Origin: Adenanthera pavonina
Taxonomy: Eukaryota > Streptophyta > Magnoliopsida > Fabales > Fabaceae
Length of the DNA stretch: 64,000 bases
Assembly (NCBI GenBank): GCA_026686845.1
Contig: JAIVEN010000022.1
Coordinates: forward strand, 21,984,001 to 22,048,000
Direction of reading: 5' to 3'
The notes under the pieces were generated by a model. It was not told where the DNA came from and ran no database searches. It worked only from the letters and a program-made list of their open reading frames with translations. Positions 45,647 through 58,000 of the stretch are shown piece by piece; position 1 is the stretch's first letter, and each line of letters begins with the position of its first letter. The translations under genes were made by a program, and so were the position numbers.

Positions 45647-48600
45647 CTACAACATACTGTCTGTTCTAGCAGGCAATCGACGGAAGAAGTTGATCGGTGC
45701 AGACGGCAGCCTATGGCGAAACCTAGGATGCCTCATGACAAAAAATCCAGCCAAAGCAGCCACCACCTGAAAAGGAGTAACATAAAACACCATCACAGAG
45801 ACCAAACAGAAGATAATGAAAATGGCAGTAGCACGTGGGTCCCTCCAGCTTAACAGAGCTTGAATCCTCTCCCCTTGTGTCGCCAAATCACCCACCACTG
45901 TTTGAATCCGACCGGCCACACTCCTTAACCGATCATACCTCATTCTCACTATGTCCGGGTTCCTGCTCGTAGGAAACGTGTCGAATTCTTCATCCAACTC
46001 ATCTGGATGTACTACTTCAGCTTGTGAGATCCTCGTATTCATATGTGGAGGGTACCTTGGCCGGTACCGAAAGTTCCATAACCCTATCAAAAACATGTAC
46101 AAGAAAACTGTGGACAAAATGAGTTCTGGGAAACACACTAGCATGAGAAAAAGAACATGAACGAGAATAGTCGTGATCGGATTCTTCCACATGCAGATAT
46201 CTCCAAACCACCTCCCAACTGCAAATAAACCAGAAAAAACTGTCATTACTCTGAAGAAATTTGCCTTGCTCCGCCTCATGCTCCACAGGTGAGAGTCCAC
46301 GTCAGACATGTATTCCACTACCTCTTTCCTGAGCGGCGGCTCCGCTCGACCGAATCGGGCTGCCACTATGTTCACGGCTTGGTGACGTAACATATCAAGT
46401 TGTATCGTAGAGAAGGGTCTAACATAGTGCATTTTGGGAAGCAATGGTCGAGAGTATAAGTAAAGCATGTTTGCTAAAGAAACGCATGTGAATCTTATTG
46501 CTAAATGCAATTCACCCATCTTCTTAACTCCAGTTGGATGAAGAACTAACAATGGGTACGAGTGAGTATAGATACGACCTGTTTCAAGCGTTGAAATACG
46601 AATCCTGACCTTTCCGATTATAAGATCTTTTGAACCTTTTTCTCCGATCTGACTGTTGTCGAATACACCTACAGTGAGAACTGTCGCTGGGTCGAAAACC
46701 TCCCAAGTGTATTGCTCATTGTATTTGGGACATAAATTATCAACAATGGTTCTTGTTCTGACCCATTTGTGACCATATTTTGCGACACAGTATGTGTCAG
46801 AAGTGCCCCTTCCTTCTCTTGTTTTCATAGGGTGGAGTCCTACGGCATTCAGAACTCCAAGTTCTAGAACCCCAATGGGTGGCTTCCATAGTTGTTTTGC
46901 TGTAGGACGAAGATCGCTACTGTAATGAGTTGATTCATCAAGAACGTGGTACCCTCCGTCAAGGCAAAGACGGAGGTGGATTCTGCTGGAGAACTTTTCT
47001 TTCTTCAATTGATCAACATCAACAGCAATTGGCTTCTCCAAATTGAACCATCTAGAATGTATGATTCTATCATCAGCACGCCTCCCTATGGCATTTAGTG
47101 GGATTATCACCCTCCCGATGATCTCATCTTTTCCTGGACCAACTCGATCTTCCACTGAAAGTACTAAATGATCTTCAAAAGGTTCAGCAGCAACAAACAA
47201 AAGATCTTCATTCCAAAGTGGGTTTAGGGATTTGGCTGGAACTGTTTTTGTTTTCATCACTTGGTTCCCTATTTGAGCCTTCACATACACATCAGGGAAG
47301 CGATTTTTCTCTGTAGGAACCAAGTCTTGTGCCTCTACAACATTCACACGTACATACCATAACCTTGGTGCATGATAGACCTTGGAACGAATCACTGTGG
47401 TAGTAGTAGGTGTAGTGTCAATAGGTAAAGCTGCATCTGAATGCCAAGCATCAGAAAAAGATTCTTCTGCTTGAGTTCCAATCCACACTGCAAGCATCAG
47501 TTCACCTTTTACCTTCTCTCCTTTCTTATCCTCAAGACGATACCACTCTGGCGCTAAAGGGCTATCCGGTGGAACTCTTAAAGGAACTTCATTGATGTCA
47601 AACCTCACAATGCCTACAAAGTCATCTTTCACAAGATCCTTGTCCTTGATTACAACTTCTAGCACAGATGCTTGCATTCTCTCCTTTGAAAAAGCAAACA
47701 CTTGATTCCACTCTGGAAACTGGTTCTTGTCAAAGTGTTTGGTAATCCCTTTGTAGTTTCCGATTCTCACCTCGACAAAAGGATCAAGACTCCCAGTCAC
47801 ATCCATTGCGGGAAGGTCACGAGCCTTCACCACTCTCACATAGAGAAAATACATTCGTTCAACAAGATCATATGCACTTGGTGTCTTGTCTTTTCTAATG
47901 ACACGACCACCGACAATTCTTCCTCCTCCTAGGAACGGACTTGTCTCTTTTAGTGCAAAATCCACTGGTTGAATTGATGCAGCAGAGTGCATACGGACCA
48001 GCTTTGGAGGTGGAGTTTCAGATTTCATTGCATCAGCTTCATACTTTGGTACATAATGAGTATTTGGTAAACTGGAAGATTGATCATGATGGTGGTGGTG
48101 GTGATTCGGATTAGGAAGATGATGAAATGTGTGTCTTGCTTCAACCTTCTCGTTAGGCAAGGTGTTTGTCATGGGATTTGCAGGTGCATGAGTTTCTGCA
48201 TGAATTGAGTTTGTAGCATTGGACTCAGAAGCAGCCATTGGAATTGAGGACTTTATGGTTGGATCATTGGTGATGTAAACTTTCAAGCCAATCTCTCCAC
48301 GAACACGAGAGAAAATACCTCGTTTCTCTAAAGGATAATGCAAGACAACAGCATCAGAGTAAGGAACAAAAGAAGTTCCAGTGAGGCTTACCTTCCCCAG
48401 AAATGCACTAGAGTTGGAACCTCTCACGTGGTTATAGAGATAGACATCAAGAGTGAGATAGTGCAGATTTGAAGGATCTGATATGTTGAAGTAGAAGCTC
48501 TCGTTCCACACAGGGTTGAGATCTTTCTCTTTGGTAGTGGTACGGTATTTCTGGCCATCAAAGTAGAGTTCTGCAAAAGCATTTGATGAACCTTGCCCAT

Positions 48601-48658
48601 CTTTAGGTAAGAGATTGTGAGCACTAACCACATCCACACCCAACTTAAAATTGTTCAT
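45647..48658 (-). CDS. Multiple C2 domain and transmembrane region protein (MCTP), intronless
   Basis: A single frame of 1003 residues from ATG 48658 (MNNFKLGVDVVSAHNLLPKD); the frame stays open two codons upstream, but those are TTG ATA, not a start. C2 domains lie at about 5-100, 270-375, 432-540 and 595-710 (DLPAMDVTGSLDPFVEV, DLVPTEKNRFPDVYV, GTSDTYCVAKYG carry the usual Asp-rich loops). The linker after C2-1 is low complexity with a His run at about 186-191. The C-terminal PRT_C region (about 850-1003) has two hydrophobic hairpins at about 828-862 and 943-975. Plant MCTPs such as FTIP1 and QUIRKY bind anionic lipids through C2 domains and tether ER to plasma membrane at plasmodesmata, affecting transport of signals. 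Four C2 domains match the common plant subgroup; I do not assign a number. No defects seen. Confidence 0.97.
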   Translation of the reverse strand: MNNFKLGVDVVSAHNLLPKDGQGSSNAFAELYFDGQKYRTTTKEKDLNPVWNESFYFNISDPSNLHYLTLDVYLYNHVRGSNSSAFLGKVSLTGTSFVPYSDAVVLHYPLEKRGIFSRVRGEIGLKVYITNDPTIKSSIPMAASESNATNSIHAETHAPANPMTNTLPNEKVEARHTFHHLPNPNHHHHHHDQSSSLPNTHYVPKYEADAMKSETPPPKLVRMHSAASIQPVDFALKETSPFLGGGRIVGGRVIRKDKTPSAYDLVERMYFLYVRVVKARDLPAMDVTGSLDPFVEVRIGNYKGITKHFDKNQFPEWNQVFAFSKERMQASVLEVVIKDKDLVKDDFVGIVRFDINEVPLRVPPDSPLAPEWYRLEDKKGEKVKGELMLAVWIGTQAEESFSDAWHSDAALPIDTTPTTTTVIRSKVYHAPRLWYVRVNVVEAQDLVPTEKNRFPDVYVKAQIGNQVMKTKTVPAKSLNPLWNEDLLFVAAEPFEDHLVLSVEDRVGPGKDEIIGRVIIPLNAIGRRADDRIIHSRWFNLEKPIAVDVDQLKKEKFSSRIHLRLCLDGGYHVLDESTHYSSDLRPTAKQLWKPPIGVLELGVLNAVGLHPMKTREGRGTSDTYCVAKYGHKWVRTRTIVDNLCPKYNEQYTWEVFDPATVLTVGVFDNSQIGEKGSKDLIIGKVRIRISTLETGRIYTHSYPLLVLHPTGVKKMGELHLAIRFTCVSLANMLYLYSRPLLPKMHYVRPFSTIQLDMLRHQAVNIVAARFGRAEPPLRKEVVEYMSDVDSHLWSMRRSKANFFRVMTVFSGLFAVGRWFGDICMWKNPITTILVHVLFLMLVCFPELILSTVFLYMFLIGLWNFRYRPRYPPHMNTRISQAEVVHPDELDEEFDTFPTSRNPDIVRMRYDRLRSVAGRIQTVVGDLATQGERIQALLSWRDPRATAIFIIFCLVSVMVFYVTPFQVVAALAGFFVMRHPRFRHRLPSAPINFFRRLPARTDSML

Positions 48659-49420
48659 TATCAAATCTGGAGCTCAGGTATATGTTTCTGCAATACAACT
48701 ACTGATACCTGCAAGCATAAGAATAACTTATAAACAGAAACTTTTGAAAGCATATGAGAGCTTTTTAGCTACTTTACAAAATGCATATAATCTTTTGTGT
48801 TAGTCACTAGAGACATGTATATATGTAAATAGTTCATATATGTCCATAACACTTTGCACTGTAGATCCATTCAAATTCAGAGAGTAAATTTATTTTCTAG
48901 CATCAGATATGAAAAATGATATATGAGTGCTAAAATCTGAGTTTCAAAAGCAAAAAGTCAAAATGGACAGAGAAACTTATAACGCTAAGAAATGGCCGGG
49001 GAGGAAGAAGAATAAGATCAATAACAGGTTTGCTCAGTAAGTGTTTTCGCTCTATGAAACACATAAAACGTGATGAATCAGAACTTCTGACTCCATTCTA
49101 TATTCCAATTATCATTCACTTAAATAACCACAAGCATAGGATTAAACAGATGAATCGTAAAATAAGGTAACATGTGATAAAAAAATTAACATGAGTTATA
49201 AAGCAAGTTATCAGATTGATAAACACAGTATCAGTGTGTCACTCACCTTGAGGTGCAGAATCCTGGGCAGTTAGGTTGAAGAAGATACTTGCCTGTCGTC
49301 TTCCGTTTTGGTGAGTACTAACTTGAAAGGATCCTGCACTGGGATCTAATGGATATTATGCAGATCATTAATGGTGTGCATGTGGGAGACTCTCGTGAAA
49401 AGATGTACACGCATTTCAAG
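48659..49420 (-). promoter_or_regulatory. MCTP 5' UTR with one likely intron
   Basis: On the - strand a donor CAAG|GTGAGT at 49247/49246 and an acceptor TTGCAG| at 48709/48708 would remove 48709-49246, leaving 50 untranslated bases before the start codon. Leader introns upstream of an otherwise uninterrupted reading frame are common in this family. The transcription start should lie between about 49250 and 49420. Confidence 0.6.
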
Positions 49421-51000
49421 AATGAGCATGTGGGAGATCGAGAAGATGCTTTTTGAGCTTTAAGTTAGTGATCCATTAAATGCGGTAAACACACATGAAT
49501 GAGCATTGTACAGGTGAATTAATCCCTTAAAATTGTGACGTGAAAAAATAGTGTGACTTTTCCGATTAAACAAAGGGCCTAAAGTATTGGGGAAAGGAAA
49601 AAAAAAGAAAGGGGCCTAAAGTACAGAAAGTCAAATGTCAGTTTCGAATAGCTTCGTTCAAATCTGATGGGGCCTTTGAATATAAACAATTTCATTATGG
49701 CCCTTTGTTTACATATATAATGAAAAATGATACTAACCAGAGCTTAACCGGGCATGTCATTTGTTAACCAATGTCCCTTTGGGGGAATAAAAACCTCATA
49801 CCACGTTGATTGAAAAAAAAAAAATCAGACCACAGCAAGATTCATATATATATATATATATATATATGTTGGAGAAGTTCGTTGAAATGTAGTTTCATGT
49901 AATTACATTTAGTAATTATGATGTAATTAACATAAAATAATAATTACACTTACGCCTTGAATTTATTTGTATGTAGTTGAAAAAAATAAACAAAGATTCA
50001 TCAATTGTAATTATTGATATGTAATTTCACTGATAATAACATTATCTATAACTGTAAATATTCATATATATATATATATATATTCACTCTCAAAAAGTAA
50101 ATCAATAAATCATGCTTGTTTATTTCAAGAAAATCTCATATATAAGATTTCAAACAATGTACCAGCCACTACTAAATCATATATTCAATATATATATATA
50201 TTTATATTTTAAAAACTTTAAGAAATGTTCAATAAAAAAAACCATACTATTTACAAGTCATGAGCAATATAATTCCTTTCATAAATATTTTGTTTTGAAT
50301 TCCATACATGATCTAAATAAAAGATAAATACATGATCTATAATCCAACTTGCATATGCCTGAAATTTTTTTTTTGAATTGATACATTAAAGATATAATTT
50401 TTATAATTTTTTTACATTGATATATTAAATATATAGTTTCGTATTATTTTTTAATTTTTTTAAATGTTATATAATAATCCCTTTTCAGATTATAAAATTA
50501 TTTTTGGAAAATACTAATGATAATTATTAAAGAAAACTAAAACTAACAATATATATTAATTTTTTTTTAAAGATTTAGCTCCCTCTCATTTCATCCTGAC
50601 TCGGCCAATGGCATTAATGAGGAAAAAGGGGACGCGTTATATATGTTTTAGGAAGTTCCATTATCGTACGATTCAGACAAGAAAATATCATCCTCGTGCA
50701 GTTTTATATATTATGTCAAGATATATGGGTTTTATGGTCAGTATTTTTTTTTTCAGTGCAAATTATGCATATTGATGCTGAAGTAGACACATTTTCATAA
50801 ATATTGCATTAAGTTTAGGAAAACATAATAAATATATAAAGTAAGGTTTAAAATATGACATATTTATGATAAAAATATAAAACTCTAAATTGGCTTGACC
50901 TTCTAAAAATAATAATATTAACTGCACTGACGGAACTAGGATGTGATATATGGGGATGAAATTGCAAATACATAAAATGTATATTAAAAATTAAAAGATA
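49421..51000. other. Gene-free AT-rich DNA
   Basis: (TA)n microsatellites lie at about 49845-49867 and 50063-50083. The first part may hold MCTP promoter sequence. No gene recognised. Confidence 0.55.
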
Positions 51001-51250
51001 CACTCCATCTTATCAATATTATAAGGTAATAAGTGGGTTTTATGTATATTAAAAAATAGTTATTATATCCTTAAATTTCCAAAAATGAAGAAAAATTTAT
51101 AATTTTATCCTTATTAAATTTACTCATTTTATTACATGTAGCATAAGTTACAATACTAATAATATAATAAATAAAAGGTAAAAATGACAAATCATTATAT
51201 GTTATCTTATATTACATGACAAGAAAAATTTTTCATATTATCTTATAATA
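51001..51250. mobile_element. Stowaway-like MITE
   Basis: Left end CACTCCATCTTATCAATATT, right-end complement TTTCGTCCCATATTATAAGA: a mismatched inverted repeat around ATATTATAAG. TA stands at 50999-51000 and 51251-51252. The interior matches 39485-39672, which shows a real family rather than chance. Confidence 0.65.
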
Positions 51251-53129
51251 TGGGACGAAATAAATATATAAGAAAGTTGGAATCATTTGTGTTTTTGTTT
51301 GGGAGGAAATAGTCAAGATTTAGAAAGAACAACAATAATCCAATGATAAATAATGATATGGTTTGCTTTCAACATAGGATTCTTAAGATTTTAGGTATTT
51401 TATCTTGAAATAATATGCTCACTTTAAGCATATAGGTTTTGTTCATTTTTAGTATTTACTTCTCTAGATTACTATTTTCACATTTGATTTATGCTATTTC
51501 ACAATAATGTAGAATCTTGTCTTAAGCTCTTTACCATGTCCTCTCACAAGCAATCATTCTTGCTTTGAATTTGCTTTGACATGTCTTGCCAAGACTGATG
51601 TTACAAAATATCCCATATATAGTTTTAAATGGTTCTGATTCTCATTTGATTTCTGTGCACTACTCTCTATCAAGTTTAACATTGAAGCATTAACTTTCAA
51701 TGTGATTTCTTCATGAACAAGTCAATTATAAGTGATCCCTATGAAAACATTCAATGGATCCATAAAAAATAATAGCAATATTATCAAAACTAGATTGAAC
51801 TAGCCGGTTCAGACACTTGAACAAGAAATCAGTGCCAGATTTGCTCGAAAGAAAGGGAATTGGTAGAAAAATGTTGAACCGGTTGTGAACCGAATGAACC
51901 AATTGAATAACATTATTTTTAGTATAATTTTTTTTCTTTCTATATTATAATATTATATAAGTATTATTATAATACACAATTATTAATAATAATAAATTTA
52001 CTTGACAACTAATATAATAATAGATTATTAATTAATTATTTTTAATTTAAAATATGATTATGGTTAAATATTAACTTAGTTAAATGTTAATATTAAGTTA
52101 TGAAACTTATTAATAATTTTTTTAATTTTCTATATAATGTATAATATAACATATAAAATTAAAAATATATTAATTTTATTATTACTAGTTTGATTATATT
52201 TTAATCATGGTTACATCATTAAATCTTAAATTAATACTTTGACCAATTTAATTATTGGTCTGATTTTGATAACATTTAATAAAAGGTTAACTTACTCAGT
52301 TATTTTCTAAAACTTATAAAGAGTTTCAGGCTTTGAAAGTGAATTTCTTTAAATCCTCTATCTGTAGATTCATCAATCAAGAACTTGAAATTATGTTAGA
52401 AATCTAACGAAGAAACCAACAAAGCAAAAATTTGAAAAACTAAACAATTCTTAGCCTATATGTAATCTAGTAATTTCTGCCCAGTATGTCCATTTCTTAG
52501 CAGCCTTCCCTGATGCAAAGCACTTTGTACCTAAGAAAAAATAGCCACAATTAAAATCAGTTAGCTGAGACACATCTTTTTGGCTGCAAGAAACTTCAAA
52601 GGCACCAAAAGAAAAGGTAGTGCTAAAGGGTGTCCTTAATATTTATTCTTCAGGTAGAGTTGGTTGATCAAAGGGACAAAGACAGGTAATCTTTTTGAAT
52701 CAAAAGGTGGGCAGTTATTAATTGGTGCCTCGCCTCCTATGTCAAAGATAGGTAACTATGTAAAGGGACTGTTGTTGGTTACAAAAAAAAAAAACGCTAC
52801 AAAATGTCTTGTATCATATTTGTGTTTTACATGATGTCCGGTGCATTCTATCGTTTTCTTTTTCGTAAGTCATATATTATAAGCGTTTTCATAAGAAGAA
52901 TAAAATGTAAATCTCACCCACATTTACGATGTTTGGCATTACTTTTTGGAAGCCCAAAATTGCTTTTCTTCATCCCAAAATCAATTATAAATTGAGTTAG
53001 CCAAACATACCCCAAAATCTGGACAATCATTTGTCCCCAAAAAATCACTTAAGAAGAAGCAATTTGTTGCTCTTACTTATCAATTTTGGCCGATGGGATC
53101 ATTAAATACTACATCGGGTTCAAAATATA
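51251..53129. other. Gene-free AT-rich DNA
   Basis: No coding sequence or defined repeat is recognised. 51770-51910 is slightly GC-richer but has no assignable frame. Confidence 0.5.
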
Positions 53130-53400
53130 CTTCCTTCATCTCATTTTATCCATCATTTTAGAGAAATTTAAATGTCCCAATTTATCTGTCATTTTATATT
53201 ACCAATAAAACATTAATTATCTTTTTTACTAGTTTTCTCTTTATTAAAAATAATGATAGATGGAATACAAGCCATCTTTTAGCATTTAATTTGAGAATAT
53301 TTTGGTAAAATACCATTAAATTTTACCATAATCTAGGTCATTTAATAGTTTTATTGGTTTGTATAAAAAATCTTAAAATGAAAAATAAAATGAGACGGAG
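53130..53400. mobile_element. Stowaway-like MITE
   Basis: Left CTTCCTTCATCTCATTTTAT and right-end complement CCTCCGTCTCATTTTATTTT form the inverted repeat, continuing through CATTTTA. TA precedes the left end; the right flank TA has been lost. Length 271 bp. Confidence 0.75.
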
Positions 53401-53401
53401 G

Positions 53402-54960
53402 TGTTGAATCAAGTGTTTTTTACGATTTCAAACAACTGGAGCTTGGAAGGAAAATATCAAAGGTGTACAAAAGATCTCAAGTGAAGAAATTCAAGAAAAA
53501 TGAGTACAAGATTAGTTTGTAGGATTTCTCACTATATTCACATGAGTAAAATGCGTTGATCTTTCACCCAAATGTGTTTTTCAACAATCCTATGTTAACT
53601 TACGACATATTTGAAAAATACTCACTAACAAATAATTTTGAATTGTTAAATTTCATATGTTATCTTGAAAATTCGAACTTTAGAGGTTGAAATTTGAACT
53701 TACAAAGATGTTACCTCTAACAGACAAATTTCAAATTGTTAAAATTTGAATTTTGGGTAAAGCACAACTTGTGAAAAATGAAAAATTCATCTAAAGATAT
53801 GTCAAAATTTATCTAAAAATAAAGTTTAAAAAGAGTTCCAAGTCAGTCCTTTGACAGACGAACTTTAGTTTTGAAAATTCAAACTTTGTAGAAATAATGC
53901 ATAAGTCTGTTCAGGTGTTCCTCTGAAAGACCAACTTTGTTCTTGAAAAATTCAAACTTTGGAATAAAAGTAGAAAGTCTGAAAAGTGGATTATCTGATA
54001 GACGAATTTTGAAAGCTTAAAATTCAAATTTCAAAAAGAAAAACTTTTGTGCCACATCGAGTTGCTCACTGATAGATGAATTTTGGGCACTAAAATTCAA
54101 ATTTTGAATGCACTGTAGTAATATAGAATAATTGTTCCCATTTATTAGAAGAACTTTAAACTTAAAAATTCATATGTTTCAACATGAGAAATCTTTGTTA
54201 ACATGAAAATTCGAATTTTTCTTTTGAACAGACAAACTTCAAAGTTCAACATTAAAGTTTCAACTTATGATCTCTACGAAATTTGTTTACTGACACCCCA
54301 AAATTCAAACTTTAGATGTCAGACGCATCAAATGCGGTTGGTGATAGTTTTGCAGAGTAAACATTGGGTAACGTTTCTAACAACTAGATCTTGTCTCTAA
54401 CATATAGTTAAGACATAAATCTATAAATAAAACTTCATTTGAAAGTATGAGTAACAATTTTATTTTGTATATACTGAAACTCTACAATTCTTCAGTTAAA
54501 GTCTTCTACTTTCACACACTTCATATATTGTACTTCAACTATCGTACATACTCTAAATTAGATAGTTTATTTTATTGTAAACAATCTTATCTTTATCTGG
54601 AAGAAAAATTTTCTTCTGAGGGGACTTCACAAGAAATTTGGAAAGCACTTAGTTAGAGTGCAGAGAGTAAAACTGTAAGCTCTTGGAACAAAGTATAAAG
54701 TTGTACTGTGGCATTGCAAGGAGCCCATCGAATTCTTACAAGATAATGAAAAATATCAAGTGGTAGCTTGAAAACTGGATGTAGGTTAAGGGAAAGAGAC
54801 CGAACCAGGATAAATCTCTGTGTCTTTTCTTCCTTTACTTTGCTTACTACTTTGTTATATTTTGCACTCTATTTTTTTTGCCACTTTTGCTGTCACTGTT
54901 CTCTTGTACTTTTTGCAGAAAATTTCAAACTTTCCAATTCACTCCCTCTCTTGGAAAACT
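53402..54960 (+). repeat. LTR-like region with about 75 bp internal repeats
   Basis: Six units with the pattern CTGATAGACGAATTTTGAAA followed by AAAATTCAAATTT recur at about 53849, 53924, 53995, 54070, 54144 and 54222 (spacing 71-78 bp), with an earlier weaker one at about 53718. Downstream, GGTAGCTTGAAAACTGGATG, then GAGACCGAACCAGGATAAAT, then CTCTGTGTCTTTTCTTCC is the kind of sequence seen near the R-U5 part of long plant LTRs. CACTCCCTCTCTTGG close to 54945 resembles their 3' ends. A TG start is possible at 53402, directly after the MITE; I found no target duplication. Probably a solo or truncated LTR. Confidence 0.5.
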
Positions 54961-55861
54961 AGCAGACCTAATAGGAAGGAGTATGCCTATTTGACTAACT
55001 GCATGCACACCAAGGAAGGGAGTTAAACTAATTAAATTTGTTAAAAATTTATATTATTTTATAATATTACCCTTAATAAAGACAATTTCAAAGACAATTT
55101 TCTTTTATAAGTTAATAAAGATAATAGTAGATTAGGAAAAATAATTAATACTTTTAAATTTACCTAAATATGATTTATATTTTGGAGCAAAAAAAGATTT
55201 GCCGCCATCGGCTACAGACCTTCCTTTTACTTCCATCAACCTTCTGAACCACTTCTACTTCCTCGTTGTCTTCCGTTGGTCTATTCCAACTGCATGAAGA
55301 TCCATCTGTGCATTCGAACTTTGATTTGTGCATGTGAGTCTTCTAAGCCATTGCCACTTCGATCACCATTGCAATTGCCCCTATCAATCTATGCATCAAG
55401 CCTCTTGGTTGTGTATCTTTCTTGGATAAGGATAGGTTACACCTCTCATATTGTTCAATTTCTGCATTTAGACTTCGATCTGTATGTGATTTGGTTCCCT
55501 TGTTCTTTTTGTTCCATACGCTTAGATCCTCCTCTCTTGTGTTTGACATGATTTTAAGTAGCCATGCCTTCCTTTAAGTAGACTTATCTACTAGATTTCG
55601 CTGCATATCCTCTCTTCAAGCAAACACTCAACCTCCCTCTGATTCTTCCATCTTCAGTATGGGTGAGGACCTGCTTGATTGCCAAGTTTGGTTGTTAATA
55701 ATAGGGGTTCTAGATATATCTGCTTAGGAGACATGGGATACAAATTCATGTACATTGAAACTACTCTGAGGCTTTCTTTTAGACTTGCTCTTGAATTAGA
55801 TTTCAAAAATTTTCTTGTTTGCCTTTTTTCATATAATCATATGATGTTGCTTACCTACTTA
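54961..55861. other. Gene-free DNA
   Basis: GC content rises at 55195-55700, with short frames on both strands lacking any recognised product. It may be a transposon fragment. Confidence 0.45.
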
Positions 55862-56223
55862 GACTTTATTTGGTTGGGAGTTTTGGGGATTGTAAAAGGA
55901 GGGGAGGGTGTTGGAAGGAGAATTCCCTCCAATTTTTTGAACCAAACAAGGGGATTTAATTTCTTCCAATCCCCTCTCCCATCCCTTTATTTCTTCCCTT
56001 AAAATGGGACTTTTTAGGGGATTGAACAATAATTACTCAATCCCATTCAATTCACTCCTGAACTAAACAAGGTTTCATTGACATTCTTACAACCCCCTCC
56101 CCTCCAATCCTACTAAACATGGGAATTTTAAAACCTCTCCAATCCGTTTTTCTCCAATTCCCTTCATTAAAAATCCCTCAAATCCTCTTCCTTCCAATCC
56201 CTTCAGTTGAACCAAATAGACCC
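55862..56223. mobile_element. Tourist/Harbinger-type MITE with TTA duplication
   Basis: The left end GACTTTATTTGGTTGGGAGT and the right end, complement GGGTCTATTTGGTTCAACTG, form the terminal inverted repeat. TTA stands on both sides (55859-55861 and 56224-56226), the 3 bp target of PIF/Harbinger elements. The interior is rich in CCCCTCCAATCC-type words and includes a second GAACCAAACAAGG, perhaps an internal or nested end. Confidence 0.8.
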
Positions 56224-56226
56224 TTA

Positions 56227-58000
56227 AAGTTTCATGTTCCTATGCGTTATCTATGTAAAAAGTTAATGAACCTTAACTTTAGGGCTTTCTTGGTATGCTA
56301 GAAGGGTTTCTAATGGAAAGGGAACACGAAGGGGAATGTGAATGAGAATGGGTTTTATAAGCACATTTGGTATGGAAGAAAAATTTAATATAATGCTTAT
56401 ATGAATTTTGTTTGGTATATGGGTTTTTAAAACATGAAAGGAAGGCATATTACCAAAAAGACTTTAATACCCCTAAAATAAATTAATAAGAAATAAATTA
56501 ATAAAACCAATTGTAAAAAACAATTGAACCATCACTGAGGCGCATCTTATCTTGCTCTCCCAAATCACTTGACCAGCTTGAATGCATGGTGGACCTCATT
56601 GTTGAACGGCCTCGAACCTCGCCACCAAAGCACCTCAAACCTCGTCTCCGTCATTCTTTGGCCAGAATCCTGTCATGGATGTTGGCTTCTATGTAGCCTC
56701 TATGTATCGCTGTCTCAGTTCGCAAAGTGAACCTTGGGGCTTTTCAATTTGTGTATAGTTTATTTGCTTGAAAAATTTAACAAGATTCACCTTAATTTTG
56801 GAAATCTTATTGTATTTTCATCTTTTATTTCTAGTGATATGGCTGTTCGGTTGAGCTTAGATTGTGATTTGTCTTCTCTTGTTATTCTGATTCTTAATTT
56901 CCTCTATAGATTGCAAAATATTTTGTTATTTCAGATTTTATGTTAAATTTTGAAGATAGTAGATCTCTTCTTGGGTAGATAGATTAGGTAACTTTTACTA
57001 TATTTTGATCCTATCCTTTGCTATAAGGAAGGTTTGAGGGAAGGGAGACAATTTCTTTCGATTATGGTATTTAGATCAATTATTTGAAAAAAATAGGAGA
57101 AAAGAAATATCAGAAATGATCTTCCATATTGCTGCTCCTTTGGTTCATTACTTAGAACTTTTGTTTTACTTCTAGGACCATTTTAGTTTTATAGTTCCAT
57201 TGCTTTTGATATCAATCTTTTTTTCTGGGCTAGCCTTCTTGTATCAATCTCAAAAGGTTAATTGTATATCAATCTTCTTCCATTTATATACCGCCTAATC
57301 TAAGGAAATTCTTTACATATATGCTAAAAGGCTCCATATATATACGCCTCTTAGCAAGCACGATTGAGGAAAAGTCTAGTATCTAAACTTGTGATTAAAT
57401 CATTGCCTCCGTTCACATGAATTAATGAATAATGAATGATATTGATGGAATAAGTTACCTAATCCATCTAATATTAAGATTCCTGATATATATATATATA
57501 TATTCATAATATTTCTCATAGTAATTTGATTTTTTTATGGAAAAGATATATATTCATAATTCATGGATCAAAGGTACACATGTGATATATTGATTGGTAT
57601 AGTTTGTATATGTATACAAGCACTATTTTATATCTCCACCATTATTTTTTTGATATATTCTAGGTTTCAGATTTAAAGTTAAATTGTGGTTACATGTATA
57701 GTAATTTGTGTGATATTTTAAAGAAAGTAGATATTTTCCTGTGTAGATTTTCCTCTATGTCATTACATGGGTGATTATAAAATTGCAACCTATTTTTGAT
57801 TTCTCTTCTCTTCTTGTCTACCATTTCAGATATAAAGTTGTGGTTATATGTGTAGCAATTTGTGTGATATTTTGATTATTTGGATGGAAAGGAAATATAT
57901 TCATAATTCTTGGATCAAAAGGTGTCTGTATGATATATTGATTAGTGTAGTTTGTATATGTGAATCATGTCATTTCTTTTGTTATTTGTTATGTAAGACC
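56227..58000. repeat. Non-coding leader-like DNA with direct repeats
   Basis: Two stretches, about 57517-57616 and 57858-57963, share TATTCATAATTCWTGGATCA, then GATATATTGATT, then TAGTTTGTATATGT, about 347 bp apart. TTTCAGATTTAAAGTTAAAT at about 57664 recurs as TTTCAGATATAAAGTTGTGG at 57827, each followed by TAATTTGTGTGATATTTT-like text. 56286-56450 has GC-richer TTTGGTATG words. A (TA)n run lies near 57488. This probably belongs to the DNA element carrying the Myb-like frame at 58001. Confidence 0.6.

Noticed and set aside
45951..46286. Frames overlapping the MCTP 3' part
   Set aside because: They are shadows of the MCTP coding sequence in other frames.
54768..55026. Two overlapping small frames
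   Set aside because: They lie in the LTR-like region and are low-complexity Phe/Leu-rich translations of pyrimidine tracts.
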